Shown: positions 9,833 through 19,364, counted from the first letter of the stretch. The stretch is DNA of 64,000 nucleotides from Halorientalis pallida (GCF_004118325.1 NZ_RDFA01000001.1:480424-544423), one strand, 5' to 3'. Notes: generated by a model from the letters alone, not told the origin. Numbers and translations: made by a program.

Positions 9833-10872
9833 TCGAAGTTCCTCCACTGCTCGGCCCAGCCGTCGGGCCCGACGTCTTCGGGCGCTTCGTTCCCGAGGAC
9901 GACCTGGAAGGTCGGCATGTTGATGTTGTCCGCGATCTCCTCGTAGCCCCAGTCGTTTTCGACCCACTCCTTCCGCACGCCGGCGTAGGGCGTCACCGGG
10001 AAGTACGCCTCGACCTGCGTCTCTTCGAGCAACTGCCTGGCGGGCCGGCGCGCCTCGAAGACGCCGTTGCCGATGTATCGGATGTCGTTTTCCCTGATGA
10101 CCTCTTTCGCACGCGTGATGTCCTGTGGCTTCACGTCGCCGCTGGCCGCGAGGTTCGTGACGATCGGCCGCATCTCGACGCCGTAGCGGACGCCGATGTA
10201 CTGGAAGGCGTTGTGCGCGGCGAGTTGCACGACCTTCCGGTCGGCCGCGTCGAAGATGGCCCGGTAGTCGCTGTCGATCCGGTCGAGCACGTCGGCCTTG
10301 TACGACTCGGCGTTCTCCCGGAGCGTGTCCTCGTGGTCGGGGGCGACCGCGATCAGCCCCTCGGTGATGTTGTCGACGGAGCGTCGGGCCCGGTGTGGGT
10401 CGAGCCAGAAGTGCGGGTCCTTGCCCTGGTTCGCGCCGACACCCTCCTCCTCACGGTCGAGGCTGGCGGCCAGATCGACGAGGTCGACGCCCTCCCGGAC
10501 GTTGATCAGGTCCGTGTCGATACCGTCGCCCTTGACCGTCTCGATGGCCCGGTCGGCCCACGGCTGGAAGCCGGGCCCGACGTGGACGAACGCGTCCGCC
10601 TCGATGATCCGTCGAGTCACGTCGAAGTTCGGTTGCCACCCGTGACCGTGGAGGCCGGTCGGAACGAGGTTCTCGACCTCGACCGGCGTGTTCTCCACGA
10701 TCTGCCGACCGAAATCGTAGAAGCTGAAAAACGACGCTACGGCGGTCGTGCCACCGGAGCCACGCCCGCCTCCGAGACACCCGGCCACCCCAGCCGTCAG
10801 TACCCCCGACCCCGCAACCAGCGCCTGCCGCCGAGAGAGCCGAGACGAGATACCGCAGTTCGATTCGTCCAT
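9829..10872 (-). CDS. znuA: Metal ABC transporter substrate-binding lipoprotein (ZnuA/cluster A-I)
   Basis: A 347-aa extracellular metal-binding protein with a Tat signal (SRRQALVAGSGVLTAG) and lipobox (GVAGC). Family metal-ligand regions are visible: a GLHGHGWQP histidine cluster, DPHFWLDPH, and AAHNAF; an acidic residue nearer the C-terminus normally completes the site. It is the first gene of znuA-znuC-znuB, all coupled by 4-bp overlaps. A TATA-like element lies at 10898-10906 and a palindrome at 10926-10941, consistent with metal-dependent control. The long His-rich loop typical of strict zinc binders is absent, so manganese is possible. Confidence 0.9.
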   Translation of the reverse strand: MDESNCGISSRLSRRQALVAGSGVLTAGVAGCLGGGRGSGGTTAVASFFSFYDFGRQIVENTPVEVENLVPTGLHGHGWQPNFDVTRRIIEADAFVHVGPGFQPWADRAIETVKGDGIDTDLINVREGVDLVDLAASLDREEEGVGANQGKDPHFWLDPHRARRSVDNITEGLIAVAPDHEDTLRENAESYKADVLDRIDSDYRAIFDAADRKVVQLAAHNAFQYIGVRYGVEMRPIVTNLAASGDVKPQDITRAKEVIRENDIRYIGNGVFEARRPARQLLEETQVEAYFPVTPYAGVRKEWVENDWGYEEIADNINMPTFQVVLGNEAPEDVGPDGWAEQWRNFE

Positions 10873-10897
10873 GACAGCTCTAGGGGATACGTCGAAG

Positions 10898-10906
10898 TAA
10901 ATAATA
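10898..10906 (-). promoter_or_regulatory. TATA-like box of znuA
   Basis: On the minus strand this reads TATTATTTA, 26-34 nt upstream of the znuA ATG. That spacing fits a leaderless or nearly leaderless haloarchaeal transcript. Confidence 0.55.
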
Positions 10907-10925
10907 GTTCTGTTCCAAACAAAGT

Positions 10926-10941
10926 ATTAGACGTGTCTAAT
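10926..10941. promoter_or_regulatory. Palindromic operator candidate upstream of znuA
   Basis: ATTAGAC-GT-GTCTAAT: seven-base perfect arms around a 2-bp centre, lying just upstream of the znuA TATA-like box. DtxR/SirR-type metalloregulators of haloarchaea bind TTAGG/CCTAA-like palindromes, so this is a plausible metal-responsive operator. The regulator gene is not in the window. Confidence 0.55.
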
Positions 10942-11055
10942 TCTTGGGACGGTCGACCGACTGGCTGCTCGGCCGTGGACGAGGGACGGCCTCGGCGCTG
11001 GGAGTCGGTGTGGCACCAGCTCGCGACAGAACAGCGGAAACGACGGTCGGAGGTC

Positions 11056-11439
11056 TCAGGCGATCTGGTCGTCGTACTCGTCCGGCGAGAGCAGCCCGTC
11101 CAGTTCGCTCTCGTCGTCGATCTCGACGTCGACCATCCAGCCATCGCCGTAGGGGTCCTCGTTGACCAGCTCCGGCGCGTCCACGAGGTCGTCGTTGACG
11201 GCGACGACGGTGCCCGAGACGGGGGCGTACAGGTCGGAGACCGCCTTGATGCTCTCGATGACGCCGAAGTCCTCGCCCGCGGTCACCGCGTCACCCTCGG
11301 CGGGGAGTTCGACGAACACCACGTCGCCGAGTTCGTCCTGTGCGAAGTCTGAGACGCCAATCCGCACAGTACTATCCTCGCGGCGCGCCCACTCGTGGGA
11401 GTCCAGAAACCGGCAGTCGTCGGGAATCTCGAAGCTCAT
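11056..11439 (-). CDS. gcvH: Glycine cleavage system H protein
   Basis: A 127-aa lipoyl carrier of the glycine cleavage system. The lipoylated lysine is K65 within [15 protein letters not shown], and the SHEWAR start motif is present. It shuttles the aminomethyl group from P-protein to T-protein. The ATG overlaps the gcvT stop by 4 bp. The C-terminal [14 protein letters not shown] helix fits the family. Confidence 0.96.
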   Translation of the reverse strand: MSFEIPDDCRFLDSHEWARREDSTVRIGVSDFAQDELGDVVFVELPAEGDAVTAGEDFGVIESIKAVSDLYAPVSGTVVAVNDDLVDAPELVNEDPYGDGWMVDVEIDDESELDGLLSPDEYDDQIA

Positions 11440-12539
11440 CTATCTAGAAAGGGCAACGCCTGTGTTTGTGCCTTTTTCGGCTCGCCGCGGACGATCACCT
11501 GCACGTTGACCCCCGGACTGCGGTACTCCACCGGCAGATAGGCCAGCCCGATGGGTTTGTCGAGGGTCGGACTCATGGTCCCGCTCGTGACCGACCCGAT
11601 GGCCTCGCCGTCCAGGTCCTGCACGGTGTAGCCCTGCCGAGGGACGCCGCGATCCACCAGCCGAAAGCCCGTCAGCTTCTCCTCGACGCCCTCGGCGTCG
11701 ACCCGTTCCAGGGCGTCCCGGCCGACGAACTCCGTGTCGAGTTTGATCGTGAACCCGACGCCCGCCTCGTAAGGGTTCCGGGGGTTGTCCTCGGGGTCGA
11801 AGTCCTGGCCCGAGAGGAGAAACCCCATCTCGATCCGGAGCGTGTCGCGGGCCCCGAGGCCACAGGGTTGGCAGTCGAACTCGTTCCAGACGGTCTCGAC
11901 CTCGGCGGCGGGGACGATCAACTCGAAGCCGTCCTCGCCGGTGTAGCCGGTCCGGGCGACCAAGCAGTCGACGCCCGCGATCGTCGCAGTGATCGCGGCA
12001 AACCGCGAGAGGTCACAGATCGCCGTCCGCTGGCCGTCGGCGACCGGATCGAGCAGGCGCTCCTCGGCCTCTGGGCCCTGGAGCGCGAGCATGGCGTAGT
12101 CGTCCGTGCGGTTCTCGACGGTGGCGTCCAGCTCCCACTCGTCGCGGTGGTCGACCCACCGGTCGTACATCTGCCCGTCGTGACCGGCGTTGGGGATGAA
12201 GAGGTAGTCCGCGTCCCGATCCGCGGGGAGGTTGTAGACCACCGTGTCGTCGAGGACAATTCCGTCCTCGTCGGTTATCATCGCGTACTGTGCCTGTCCG
12301 GGGTCCAGCGCGGTCACGTCGTTGGTCGTGAGCCGCTGGAGGAGTGTCTCCGCGTCCGGTCCGGAGACTTCGATCTCACCCATGTGCGACACGTCGAAGA
12401 TCCCGGCCGATTCGCGGACGGCCGCGTGTTCGGTTCGGATCGAGTCGAATTCGACCGGCATCTCCCACCCACCGAAATCAGTGAACTTCGCCCCCACATC
12501 CTCGTGGACGGCGTGCAGGGGCGGCGTGCGTCCCGTCAT
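11436..12539 (-). CDS. gcvT: Aminomethyltransferase, glycine cleavage T protein
   Basis: A 367-aa THF-dependent aminomethyltransferase. It begins with the family pattern [21 protein letters not shown], continues with [14 protein letters not shown] and [10 protein letters not shown], and ends with the barrel domain ([10 protein letters not shown]). It transfers the methylene unit to THF and releases ammonia. First gene of gcvT-gcvH. The P-protein genes lie 8 kb further along on the same strand. Confidence 0.96.
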   Translation of the reverse strand: MTGRTPPLHAVHEDVGAKFTDFGGWEMPVEFDSIRTEHAAVRESAGIFDVSHMGEIEVSGPDAETLLQRLTTNDVTALDPGQAQYAMITDEDGIVLDDTVVYNLPADRDADYLFIPNAGHDGQMYDRWVDHRDEWELDATVENRTDDYAMLALQGPEAEERLLDPVADGQRTAICDLSRFAAITATIAGVDCLVARTGYTGEDGFELIVPAAEVETVWNEFDCQPCGLGARDTLRIEMGFLLSGQDFDPEDNPRNPYEAGVGFTIKLDTEFVGRDALERVDAEGVEEKLTGFRLVDRGVPRQGYTVQDLDGEAIGSVTSGTMSPTLDKPIGLAYLPVEYRSPGVNVQVIVRGEPKKAQTQALPFLDR

Positions 12540-12590
12540 ACCTGTATCGGCCCCGCGCAGCGACCTAACTCTTCCCCCTTCGACACCGCA

Positions 12591-14051
12591 TCAGTCGTCC
12601 GCCGTCGTTTCCTCGCCGTCCACCCCGTCGTCGTGAACCGGTTCCACCCCGTCGGGCAACTCGGGCACGTCGCTGGTGTCGTGACTCCCCGTCGGCGGCA
12701 GGTTCACCTCGGCCGCCGGCGACTCCGAGAGGTCAGTCTCGTCGTCGATGGCCTGCATCTCACCGTCCGCGTCGCGTGCGTCCCGATCGATCCGCATCGA
12801 ACAGAACTCGACGCCACACATCGAGCAGAAGCGAGCCTCCTTGTAGTTGTCCCCGGGGAGAGTCTGGTCGTGGAACTCGCGGGCGCGTTCGGGGTCCAGC
12901 GCCACGTCGAACTGCCGCCGCCAGTCGAAGTCGTACCGGGCTTCCGAGAGAGCGTCGTCCCAGTCACGAGCGCCCGGCTTGCCCGCGGCCACGTCGCCGG
13001 CGTGGGCGGCGATCCGGTAGGCCGCCAGCCCGTCCCGCACGTCCTCGGCCTCGGGCAGGCCGAGGTGTTCCTTGGGCGTGACGTAACAGAGCATCGCCGC
13101 GCCGGCGCGGGCGGCCTCGGTCGCGCCGATGGCGCTCGTGATGTGGTCGTACCCCGGCGCGACGTCGGTCACGAGCGGCCCGAGCAGGTAGAAAGGTGCG
13201 CCGTCACAGACCTCTTGCTGGCGCTCGACGTTGTCGGCTACCTCGTCCATGGGGACGTGACCCGGCCCCTCGACCATCACCTGCACGTCGTTGTCCCACG
13301 CGAGGCGGGTCAACTCGCCCAGCGTGTCCAGTTCCGCGAACTGGGCCTCGTCGCTCGCGTCGGCCAGCGACCCCGGGCGGAGGCCGTCGCCCAGGGAGAA
13401 GGTCACGTCGTGCTCGGCGAAGATCGCACAGATATCCTCGAAGTGGGTGTAGAGGGGGTTCTGCTCGCCGTTCTCCTCCATCCACTGTGCGAGGATGGAG
13501 CCACCGCGCGAGACGATTCCGGTCTTGCGCCCGTCGGTCAGCGGGAGGTGTTCCGCGAGGACGCCGGCGTGGATCGTCATGTAGTCGACGCCCTGCTCGG
13601 CCTGTTTCTCGATCACGTCGAGCAGCAGTTCGGGAGTGAGATCGGCCACGTCTTCGACCTGCGTGACGGCCTCGTAGATCGGCACCGTCCCGACGGGCAC
13701 GGGCGAGTGGGCCACGTTGGCCTCACGGATCTCGTCCAGATTGGAGCCGGTCGAGAGGTCCATCACCGTGTCCGCGCCGTAGTGGACTGCAGCGTGGAGT
13801 TTTTCGAGTTCACCCGCCAGATCGCTCGTCGTCTCGCTGTTGCCGATGTTGGCGTTGACCTTCGTCGCGAACGCCCGGCCGACGATCATCGGGTCGAGCG
13901 CGTCGTGGCCGTGGTTGGCGGGGATCACCGCCTGCCCCGCAGCGACCTGCTCGCGGACGAACTCCGGATCGCGATTCTCCCGGTCGGCGACCCGCTCCAT
14001 CGCCGGCGTGACCTCGCCGGCGCGAGCGCGGGCCAACTGCGTCCCTGGCAT
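12591..14051 (-). CDS. thiC: Phosphomethylpyrimidine synthase ThiC
   Basis: A 486-aa radical-SAM enzyme converting aminoimidazole ribotide to HMP-phosphate for thiamine. The C-terminal Fe-S motif CX2CX4C is visible as CSMCGVEFC, and family segments [23 protein letters not shown] and [10 protein letters not shown] are present. It is somewhat shorter than bacterial ThiC, as usual for archaea. The ATG start gives the usual [20 protein letters not shown]-terminus. It is monocistronic; no TPP riboswitch is seen in its short upstream region. Confidence 0.96.
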   Translation of the reverse strand: MPGTQLARARAGEVTPAMERVADRENRDPEFVREQVAAGQAVIPANHGHDALDPMIVGRAFATKVNANIGNSETTSDLAGELEKLHAAVHYGADTVMDLSTGSNLDEIREANVAHSPVPVGTVPIYEAVTQVEDVADLTPELLLDVIEKQAEQGVDYMTIHAGVLAEHLPLTDGRKTGIVSRGGSILAQWMEENGEQNPLYTHFEDICAIFAEHDVTFSLGDGLRPGSLADASDEAQFAELDTLGELTRLAWDNDVQVMVEGPGHVPMDEVADNVERQQEVCDGAPFYLLGPLVTDVAPGYDHITSAIGATEAARAGAAMLCYVTPKEHLGLPEAEDVRDGLAAYRIAAHAGDVAAGKPGARDWDDALSEARYDFDWRRQFDVALDPERAREFHDQTLPGDNYKEARFCSMCGVEFCSMRIDRDARDADGEMQAIDDETDLSESPAAEVNLPPTGSHDTSDVPELPDGVEPVHDDGVDGEETTADD

Positions 14052-14083
14052 CGACCACTAGATTATATTACTAGGTAATAAGC
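14052..14083 (-). promoter_or_regulatory. thiC promoter region with repeated ACTAG
   Basis: A TATA-like CTTATTAC (minus strand) lies 24-32 nt upstream of the thiC ATG. Between it and the start are two ACTAG pentamers (14057-14061 and 14070-14074) around an AT-rich centre, a possible operator. In haloarchaea thiC is known to be controlled by the transcription factor ThiR; a link to this site is inference. Confidence 0.45.
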
Positions 14084-14149
14084 CTTGCTTCGGCCGTGTA
14101 AGTGCGCCGCTGGAGTCGGGCGAGCGGCGCGCGAGAAGAGGGGATCGGG

Positions 14150-14857
14150 TCAAACCGCCAGGTAGGAGGCGATGGTCTCCTCGTCTTCGAGGTCCGTCGC
14201 GCCGAGTTCGTCGACGATGGTGCCACGTTCCATGGCGTAACAGCGATCGGCCATGTCACGGATCACCGAGAGGTTCTGCTCGACGAAGAGGATGGTCGTG
14301 CCGAGGTCCTCGTTGATGGCGCGCATATCCTCGCTGATCTGCTGAACGATGGAGGGCTGGATGCCCTCGCTGGGTTCGTCCAGCAGAAGGAGGTCGGGGT
14401 TGGCGACCAGCGCCCGCGCGATGGCGAGCATCTGTTGTTGGCCGCCACTCATCGTCCCGCCGTTCTGATCGCGGCGCTCGTCGAGGATCGGGAAGTAGTC
14501 GAACACGTCCTCGTACAGCAGGTCCGACGAACTCTCGTTGATCGACTCGCCCATCCTGAGGTTCTGCTCGACGGTGAGGTCGGGGAAGATCTCCCGGCCC
14601 TGCGGGATGTAGCCCATCCCCGACCGGGCGCGCTCGTGTGGCGGCGTCTCGGTCACGTCGCGGCCGTCGAACCGGACGGTCCCCTCGTTGGGTTCGACGA
14701 GTCCCATGACGGTCCTGACCAGCGTCGTCTTCCCGACGCCGTTTTTTCCCATCACGCCGACGATCTCGCCCTCCTCGACGGAGAGGTCGACGTTCCGAAG
14801 GATCGGGGTCGAGTCGTAGCCCGCCCGGACCCCGTCGAGTTCAAGCATCGGTCTCAC
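14150..14857 (-). CDS. urtE: Urea ABC transporter ATP-binding subunit UrtE
   Basis: A 235-aa LivF-type ATPase. Walker A is GKNGVGKTT, the signature is SGGQQQMLAIARAL, and Walker B is LLLLDEPSEGIQPSI. It is the last gene of urtA-B-C-D-E. Its start lies inside the urtD 3' end (17-bp overlap). The assignment to urea rather than branched-chain amino acids rests on the typical UrtE ending and on the neighbouring nickel permease and urease genes. Confidence 0.9.
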   Translation of the reverse strand: MRPMLELDGVRAGYDSTPILRNVDLSVEEGEIVGVMGKNGVGKTTLVRTVMGLVEPNEGTVRFDGRDVTETPPHERARSGMGYIPQGREIFPDLTVEQNLRMGESINESSSDLLYEDVFDYFPILDERRDQNGGTMSGGQQQMLAIARALVANPDLLLLDEPSEGIQPSIVQQISEDMRAINEDLGTTILFVEQNLSVIRDMADRCYAMERGTIVDELGATDLEDEETIASYLAV

Positions 14858-15638
14858 CTCCGAGGTAGATCCGCTGGACCTCGGGATCGGCTTCGATCTC
14901 CTCGATGGACCCCTCCCGGAACGTCTCGCCCTGGTGGAGGACGGTGATGTGATCGGCGATCTCCGCCACGAAGTCCGTGTCGTGTTCGATCACGACGAAC
15001 GCGATGTCGCGCTCGGCGTTGAGCTGGGTGATCCGGTCGGCGATCTCGGTGCGCTCGTCGACCGAGAGGCCGGCGACCGGTTCGTCGAGCAAGAGGAGAT
15101 CGGGGTCCAGCGAGGCCGCCATACCGATCTCCAGTTGCTGCTGTTCGCCGTGGGACAGCGCCGATGCCGTCACGTCGGCCTTGGCCGAGAGGCCGGAGGC
15201 CGAGAGCGCGTCGGCCATCCGCTCGTCGCGTTCGGAGCCGGCGGCCAGCCGCTGGATCGGCAGGCGGACGTTCTCACGGACGGTGAGGTCCTCGTAGACG
15301 CTGGGGACCTGGAACTTGATGCTGAGCCCGTGTCGGATACGCTCGTGGGGGTCCAGACCCGTGATCTCGTGGCCCTCGAAGTAGACCTCGCCCTCCGACG
15401 GGGAGAGCGCACCCGTAACGAGGTTCAGCAGCGTGGACTTGCCCGCGCCGTTGGGGCCGATGAGACAGCGCAACTCGCCGGCCTCGACGCCGAAGTCCAC
15501 GTCGTCGATGGCCGTCAGCCCGCCGAAGCGCTTGGTCAGCCCCTCGGTCTGGAGGATGGTGTCGGTGTCGACACCCGTCGCCAGCTCCGCGCTGGTCTGT
15601 TTGACCGCGGGGTCCATGCCGTCGGCGGTGTCGCTCAT
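14841..15638 (-). CDS. urtD: Urea ABC transporter ATP-binding subunit UrtD
   Basis: A 265-aa LivG-type ATPase: Walker A GPNGAGKST, the UrtD-type signature ALSHGEQQQLEIGMA and Walker B LLLLDEPVAGLS. The SHGEQQ version of the signature, instead of SGGQ, is typical of UrtD. The ATG overlaps the urtC stop by 4 bp. An N-terminal extension of about 25 residues precedes the nucleotide-binding domain. Confidence 0.92.
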   Translation of the reverse strand: MSDTADGMDPAVKQTSAELATGVDTDTILQTEGLTKRFGGLTAIDDVDFGVEAGELRCLIGPNGAGKSTLLNLVTGALSPSEGEVYFEGHEITGLDPHERIRHGLSIKFQVPSVYEDLTVRENVRLPIQRLAAGSERDERMADALSASGLSAKADVTASALSHGEQQQLEIGMAASLDPDLLLLDEPVAGLSVDERTEIADRITQLNAERDIAFVVIEHDTDFVAEIADHITVLHQGETFREGSIEEIEADPEVQRIYLGGETDA

Positions 15639-16759
15639 TCGATCACCTCCCCGGTCGGGTCGGTCGTGTCGTCGGTGTCGCTGTCACCACGGCGATCACC
15701 GATCCAGGACACGAGGTCCCGGAGCCCCGGAAGGAGCCCCTCGGGCAACAGGAGGACGATCACGAGCAACAGTAGCCCGTTGATCACGAACGCCCAGTCG
15801 CCGACGTTCACCGAGAGGAAGAGTCCGAGCCGCTCGATGAAGATGGTGGCCACGATGGGGCCCAACAGCGTCTTCCGACCGCCGACGGCCACCCAGATGA
15901 CCGGGAGGGAGGCCGCGGTCAGGCTCAGCTCGGAGGGGCTGATGTAGTTGAAGTACGTCACGTAGAGGACACCGCTCAGTCCAGCGAGCGCACCGCCGAA
16001 CGTGAAGACGGTGAGCTTGACGCGTTTCACGTCGTAGCCGAGCATCTCGGTTCGGTCCTCGTCTTCACGGACCGCGACCATCACGCGACCGTAGTCGCTG
16101 TTGAGCAACGCGCGGAGCCCGAGGTACGTGACGAGCACCGCGAGCAGGGCCGCGTAGAACAGCACCGTGTCGTTGAAGACGAGGAACGGCTCCCCGATGC
16201 CGAGCGCCAGGTCGGGGATCCCCGGCATTCCGTTGAAGCCACCGAGTGCGGCCTCGCCGATGGTCCACTCGTCGCCGGCGGTCTGATCGAGGAAGGTCTT
16301 CAACACCAGCACGACCACCAGCGTCAGGATCGTGACGTATACGTCGCTGACGCCGCCGTAGAACATGAAGTAGCCCAGGATGGCCGCGAACAGGGCCGCA
16401 ATCCCGACCGCGACGACCAGTCCGGCTATCGTCCCGAGCGGGCCAGTGACGTTGATCGCGACGATCCCGTAGGTGTACCCGGCCACCCCGAAGAAGGCGA
16501 CCTGGCCGAAGCTCAACACGCCGGTGTAGCCCCAGACGACGGCCAGGCTCAGCGCCAGCAGTACCAGCGAGAGGTACTGGGACATGTTCGTGACCGCCGA
16601 CGGGAGCATGTACAGCGGGAAGAACACGAACAGCAACACCACGACGCCGAACAGGTACCAGAACCTGCGGGAGTTGCCCATCGTGTTCGGCCCGTGCAGT
16701 GCCGCGGCGAGCCGTCCCAGCGGCCCGCGCGTCGCCGTGTCGTCGCTCTCGACGCCCAT
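15635..16759 (-). CDS. urtC: Urea ABC transporter permease UrtC
   Basis: A 374-aa LivM-type permease with about ten hydrophobic helices and family segments VWGYTGVLSFGQVAFFG and GLSGVLYVTYFNYISPSE. It pairs with UrtB to form the channel. The N-terminus carries an acidic cytoplasmic stretch and the C-terminus a D/T-rich tail. Its start is one base after the urtB stop. Confidence 0.92.
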   Translation of the reverse strand: MGVESDDTATRGPLGRLAAALHGPNTMGNSRRFWYLFGVVVLLFVFFPLYMLPSAVTNMSQYLSLVLLALSLAVVWGYTGVLSFGQVAFFGVAGYTYGIVAINVTGPLGTIAGLVVAVGIAALFAAILGYFMFYGGVSDVYVTILTLVVVLVLKTFLDQTAGDEWTIGEAALGGFNGMPGIPDLALGIGEPFLVFNDTVLFYAALLAVLVTYLGLRALLNSDYGRVMVAVREDEDRTEMLGYDVKRVKLTVFTFGGALAGLSGVLYVTYFNYISPSELSLTAASLPVIWVAVGGRKTLLGPIVATIFIERLGLFLSVNVGDWAFVINGLLLLVIVLLLPEGLLPGLRDLVSWIGDRRGDSDTDDTTDPTGEVIE

Positions 16760-16760
16760 C

Positions 16761-17732
16761 TCAGTCCACCTCCAGCCGGCGTTCGCGCAGCCGTTCGACG
16801 AGACTGCTCAGCCCCTGCGGAATAAACCGGATGAGGACGATGGCGACGATCAACAGCGCGATGCGACCGGCGAACGTCCCGTAGACGTTCGAGAACAGCG
16901 TGTCGACGATGCCGAGCAGGCCGCCCGACAGCAGAGTCCCGACGACCACCGACGAGCCACCGACGACGACGGCGACGAACGCGTCGACCAGGAACACCGA
17001 CCCGAGGCCGGGTTCGATGCTCAAAAGCGGGGTGTAGAGCGCGCCGGTCAGGCCTGCGAGGCCCGACCCCAGGGCGAACGTCGCCATGTAGGTCCGTTCG
17101 GTGTTCACGCCCAGCGACTGGGCCATGGACTCGTTCTGGATCGTCGCCCGGGCACGCATGCCGTAGTCGGTCCGGACGAACACCAGGTAGAGCGCGATCA
17201 GCACGAACGCCGCGACACCAGCCAGCAGGACCTGGTAGAGCCCGATCGACGAGTTACCGTAACTGAGTTCGCCGAACGGGATCGGCACGCCGCTGAGGGA
17301 GTTGCCGAAGACGTTCCGGAACGTCTGGACCATGATGAGGCTGAGCCCCCAGGTAGCGACCATCGAATCGAGCAGGCGGTCGTACAGCGGCGTGACGACC
17401 GGTCGGCCGAGCGTGCGTTCCGAGATCCAGTTCGGCACCGCTCCGGAGATGATCGTCCGTTCGACCAGCAGGCCGAACAGCGCCGTCACCAGTGCGGCGA
17501 ACAGCATCGCGCCGATCAGTCGTGACAGCCCCGGCAGTGCGTCGATTGGCAGGAACGGAATCCCGCCGTTGTAGGCGAGCGAGGTCGAGAACGCCCCGAC
17601 CATGATGAACTCGCCGTGTGCGAGGTTGATCACGCCCATGATGCCGAAGATGATGGCCAGCCCGGTCGCGGCCAGCACGATCGACGCGAAGTTTGGGAAG
17701 AACTGGACGAGAAGGTCCAGACCGATAGCCAT
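16761..17732 (-). CDS. urtB: Urea ABC transporter permease UrtB
   Basis: A 323-aa LivH-type permease. The start at ATG 17732 (MAIGLDLLVQFFPNFASI) places the first helix correctly; the frame is open further upstream, but only inside urtA. Typical segments are MGVINLAHGEFIM and ALGSGLAGLTGALYTP. It sits 1 bp from the urtA stop, so translation is probably coupled. Confidence 0.92.
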   Translation of the reverse strand: MAIGLDLLVQFFPNFASIVLAATGLAIIFGIMGVINLAHGEFIMVGAFSTSLAYNGGIPFLPIDALPGLSRLIGAMLFAALVTALFGLLVERTIISGAVPNWISERTLGRPVVTPLYDRLLDSMVATWGLSLIMVQTFRNVFGNSLSGVPIPFGELSYGNSSIGLYQVLLAGVAAFVLIALYLVFVRTDYGMRARATIQNESMAQSLGVNTERTYMATFALGSGLAGLTGALYTPLLSIEPGLGSVFLVDAFVAVVVGGSSVVVGTLLSGGLLGIVDTLFSNVYGTFAGRIALLIVAIVLIRFIPQGLSSLVERLRERRLEVD

Positions 17733-17733
17733 C

Positions 17734-19011
17734 CTACCCTGCCTCCTCGTAGTAGTCCTGTGGCGTGTACTGCGTCTCCTCGTCCTTGCTCGTGAGATCA
17801 CAGCCGACCGTGTCCTTGAGGAAGGTCTCGTCGATGACCCGGTCGTCGACGGCCTCCACGTTGTGTTCTTCGTCGGCCCGCATCACCCACATGTGGTGGT
17901 TCACGTGGTGGGTCTCGGGCACCAGTTTGATCTCCTCGCCGTCGGGCGCTTCGGGCGCGGGGTAGGTGATCCCCGACTCCAGGGCCGCCTTGACCTCTTC
18001 CTGGTCGGTCGTGCCGGCCTGTTCGACCGCCCGCTTGTACATGTAGATCGAGAAGTAGTTGTTCTCGGCCTCCTCGTTGAGGTAGGGCGCGTCGGGGAAC
18101 TTCTCGTAGTAGCGGTCGACGAAGCCGCCCTCCTTCGTGTTGCGGTTGGTCGGAACCTCCTCCATGTAGTTGACGCCGGCGTAGATGTTCGACATCGCCG
18201 GCGGGTCGAGCCGCAGGTGTTCGTACCCCTGGGCCATCGCGGTCGAGGTGCCGATGGGGATGTCCAGTCCGGCCGAGGCCTTCTGTTTGTAGAAGGAGGT
18301 GTGGTTCGACCCGACGAGCATCGACATCACGAAGTCCGGATCGGCGTCCTGAATCCGGCTGATCGTCGAGGAGAACTCCGAGTTCGAGAGCGGGATGAAC
18401 TCCTCGCCGATCACGTTGGCGTCGTTCTCGTCGGCCAGGACCTTCACCCAGTCGGCCGAGAGCTGGCCGAAGTTGTAGTCGGCCGCGATGGTGTAGATAT
18501 CGGACCCGTACTCCTCGACGAGGTAGGGCAGGACGATCCCGAGTTGCTGGCGGGCGGTCGGCCCCACCGCGAACACGTTCTTGTCACAGACGCCACCCTC
18601 GTACTGAGTCGTGTAGAAGTACAGCTGGTCGTTCGGGTCGATGGCCGGTTCACGGATCGTCTCCCGAGTCGCACTCGAGTAGCCGGCCCACAACGCGTCG
18701 ACGTTGCGCTGGTTGATCATCCGCCGGGTCAACTCCAGGTACCGCTGGTTGTTCGACTGTGGGTCGGGGTCGAAGTATTCGATCTGCTGGCCGTTGATCC
18801 CGCCGTTGTTGTTGATCTCTTCGATGGCGAGCAGGCTCGCCTTGTGTTTGGGCGACCCCACCAGCGCGAAGTTACCCGACTGGTCTTCGAGGATGCCGAG
18901 TTTGATCGTATCGCTGCTGCCACTCCCCGTCAGGGCACAGCCAGCCAACCCCGCCGTCGCGATACTGGCACCGCCAGCGAGGAACTTCCGACGGTCGACG
19001 CGTTTCGTCAC
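17734..19011 (-). CDS. urtA: Urea ABC transporter substrate-binding protein UrtA
   Basis: A 425-aa Tat-exported lipoprotein: DRRKFLAGGASIATAG, then the lipobox GLAGC. UrtA/FmdD-type segments are visible: KLGILEDQSGNFALVG, ALWAGYSSATRE, YEGGVCDKNVFAVG and DYNFGQ. GTG at 19011 was chosen because it gives a compact basic region before RRKF; a TTG at 19029 is possible but less likely. It is the first gene of urtABCDE and has a long AT-rich upstream region. Confidence 0.92.
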   Translation of the reverse strand: MTKRVDRRKFLAGGASIATAGLAGCALTGSGSSDTIKLGILEDQSGNFALVGSPKHKASLLAIEEINNNGGINGQQIEYFDPDPQSNNQRYLELTRRMINQRNVDALWAGYSSATRETIREPAIDPNDQLYFYTTQYEGGVCDKNVFAVGPTARQQLGIVLPYLVEEYGSDIYTIAADYNFGQLSADWVKVLADENDANVIGEEFIPLSNSEFSSTISRIQDADPDFVMSMLVGSNHTSFYKQKASAGLDIPIGTSTAMAQGYEHLRLDPPAMSNIYAGVNYMEEVPTNRNTKEGGFVDRYYEKFPDAPYLNEEAENNYFSIYMYKRAVEQAGTTDQEEVKAALESGITYPAPEAPDGEEIKLVPETHHVNHHMWVMRADEEHNVEAVDDRVIDETFLKDTVGCDLTSKDEETQYTPQDYYEEAG

Positions 19012-19364
19012 GCAAGCCCACCCCCACAAAGACAGGCGTCCACGTCGGGAGCGGATAAGTTCGTGTTGTTACCAATACTTCCGCACTTTTCCGTATATAT
19101 GTCCACCATCATTCGACGTCAGACTGTGACTGGCACTTACTAATAACAGTTTCCAAATGGGTATTAATTTTCTCCATTTGATACAATGTTGTATAAGGTA
19201 TTCCCCCATACGCTCGGAATATACTCTGGTATTCGATTTTTCCCGCAACGTATGGTCAATAATTGACTCAGGATTTGCGAATGGTGGGATAACGACGGTT
19301 GGGGGATTGATACGAGGGGCGAAGGAGGCTGTGAGACGGGCAAGAACCGCCGGCCACAGACGAG
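19012..19364. promoter_or_regulatory. AT-rich upstream region of urtA (about 350 bp without genes)
   Basis: Clearly richer in A+T than its surroundings. It holds several TATA-like runs (TATATAT at about 19094-19100). It also has a 7-bp inverted repeat CAAATGG/CCATTTG (19154-19160 and 19174-19180) and a 14-bp palindrome ATACAATGTTGTAT (19181-19194). The region reads as a control region for urtA, possibly nitrogen-responsive. No coding frame of note is present. Confidence 0.5.

Noticed and set aside
14052-14100. TPP riboswitch before thiC
   Set aside because: The upstream region before the promoter elements is too short for the roughly 100-nt aptamer, and no thi-box was found.
17602-19143. A 513-aa plus-strand frame opposite urtA/urtB
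   Set aside because: Shadow of the urt genes; no signal, domain or start context.
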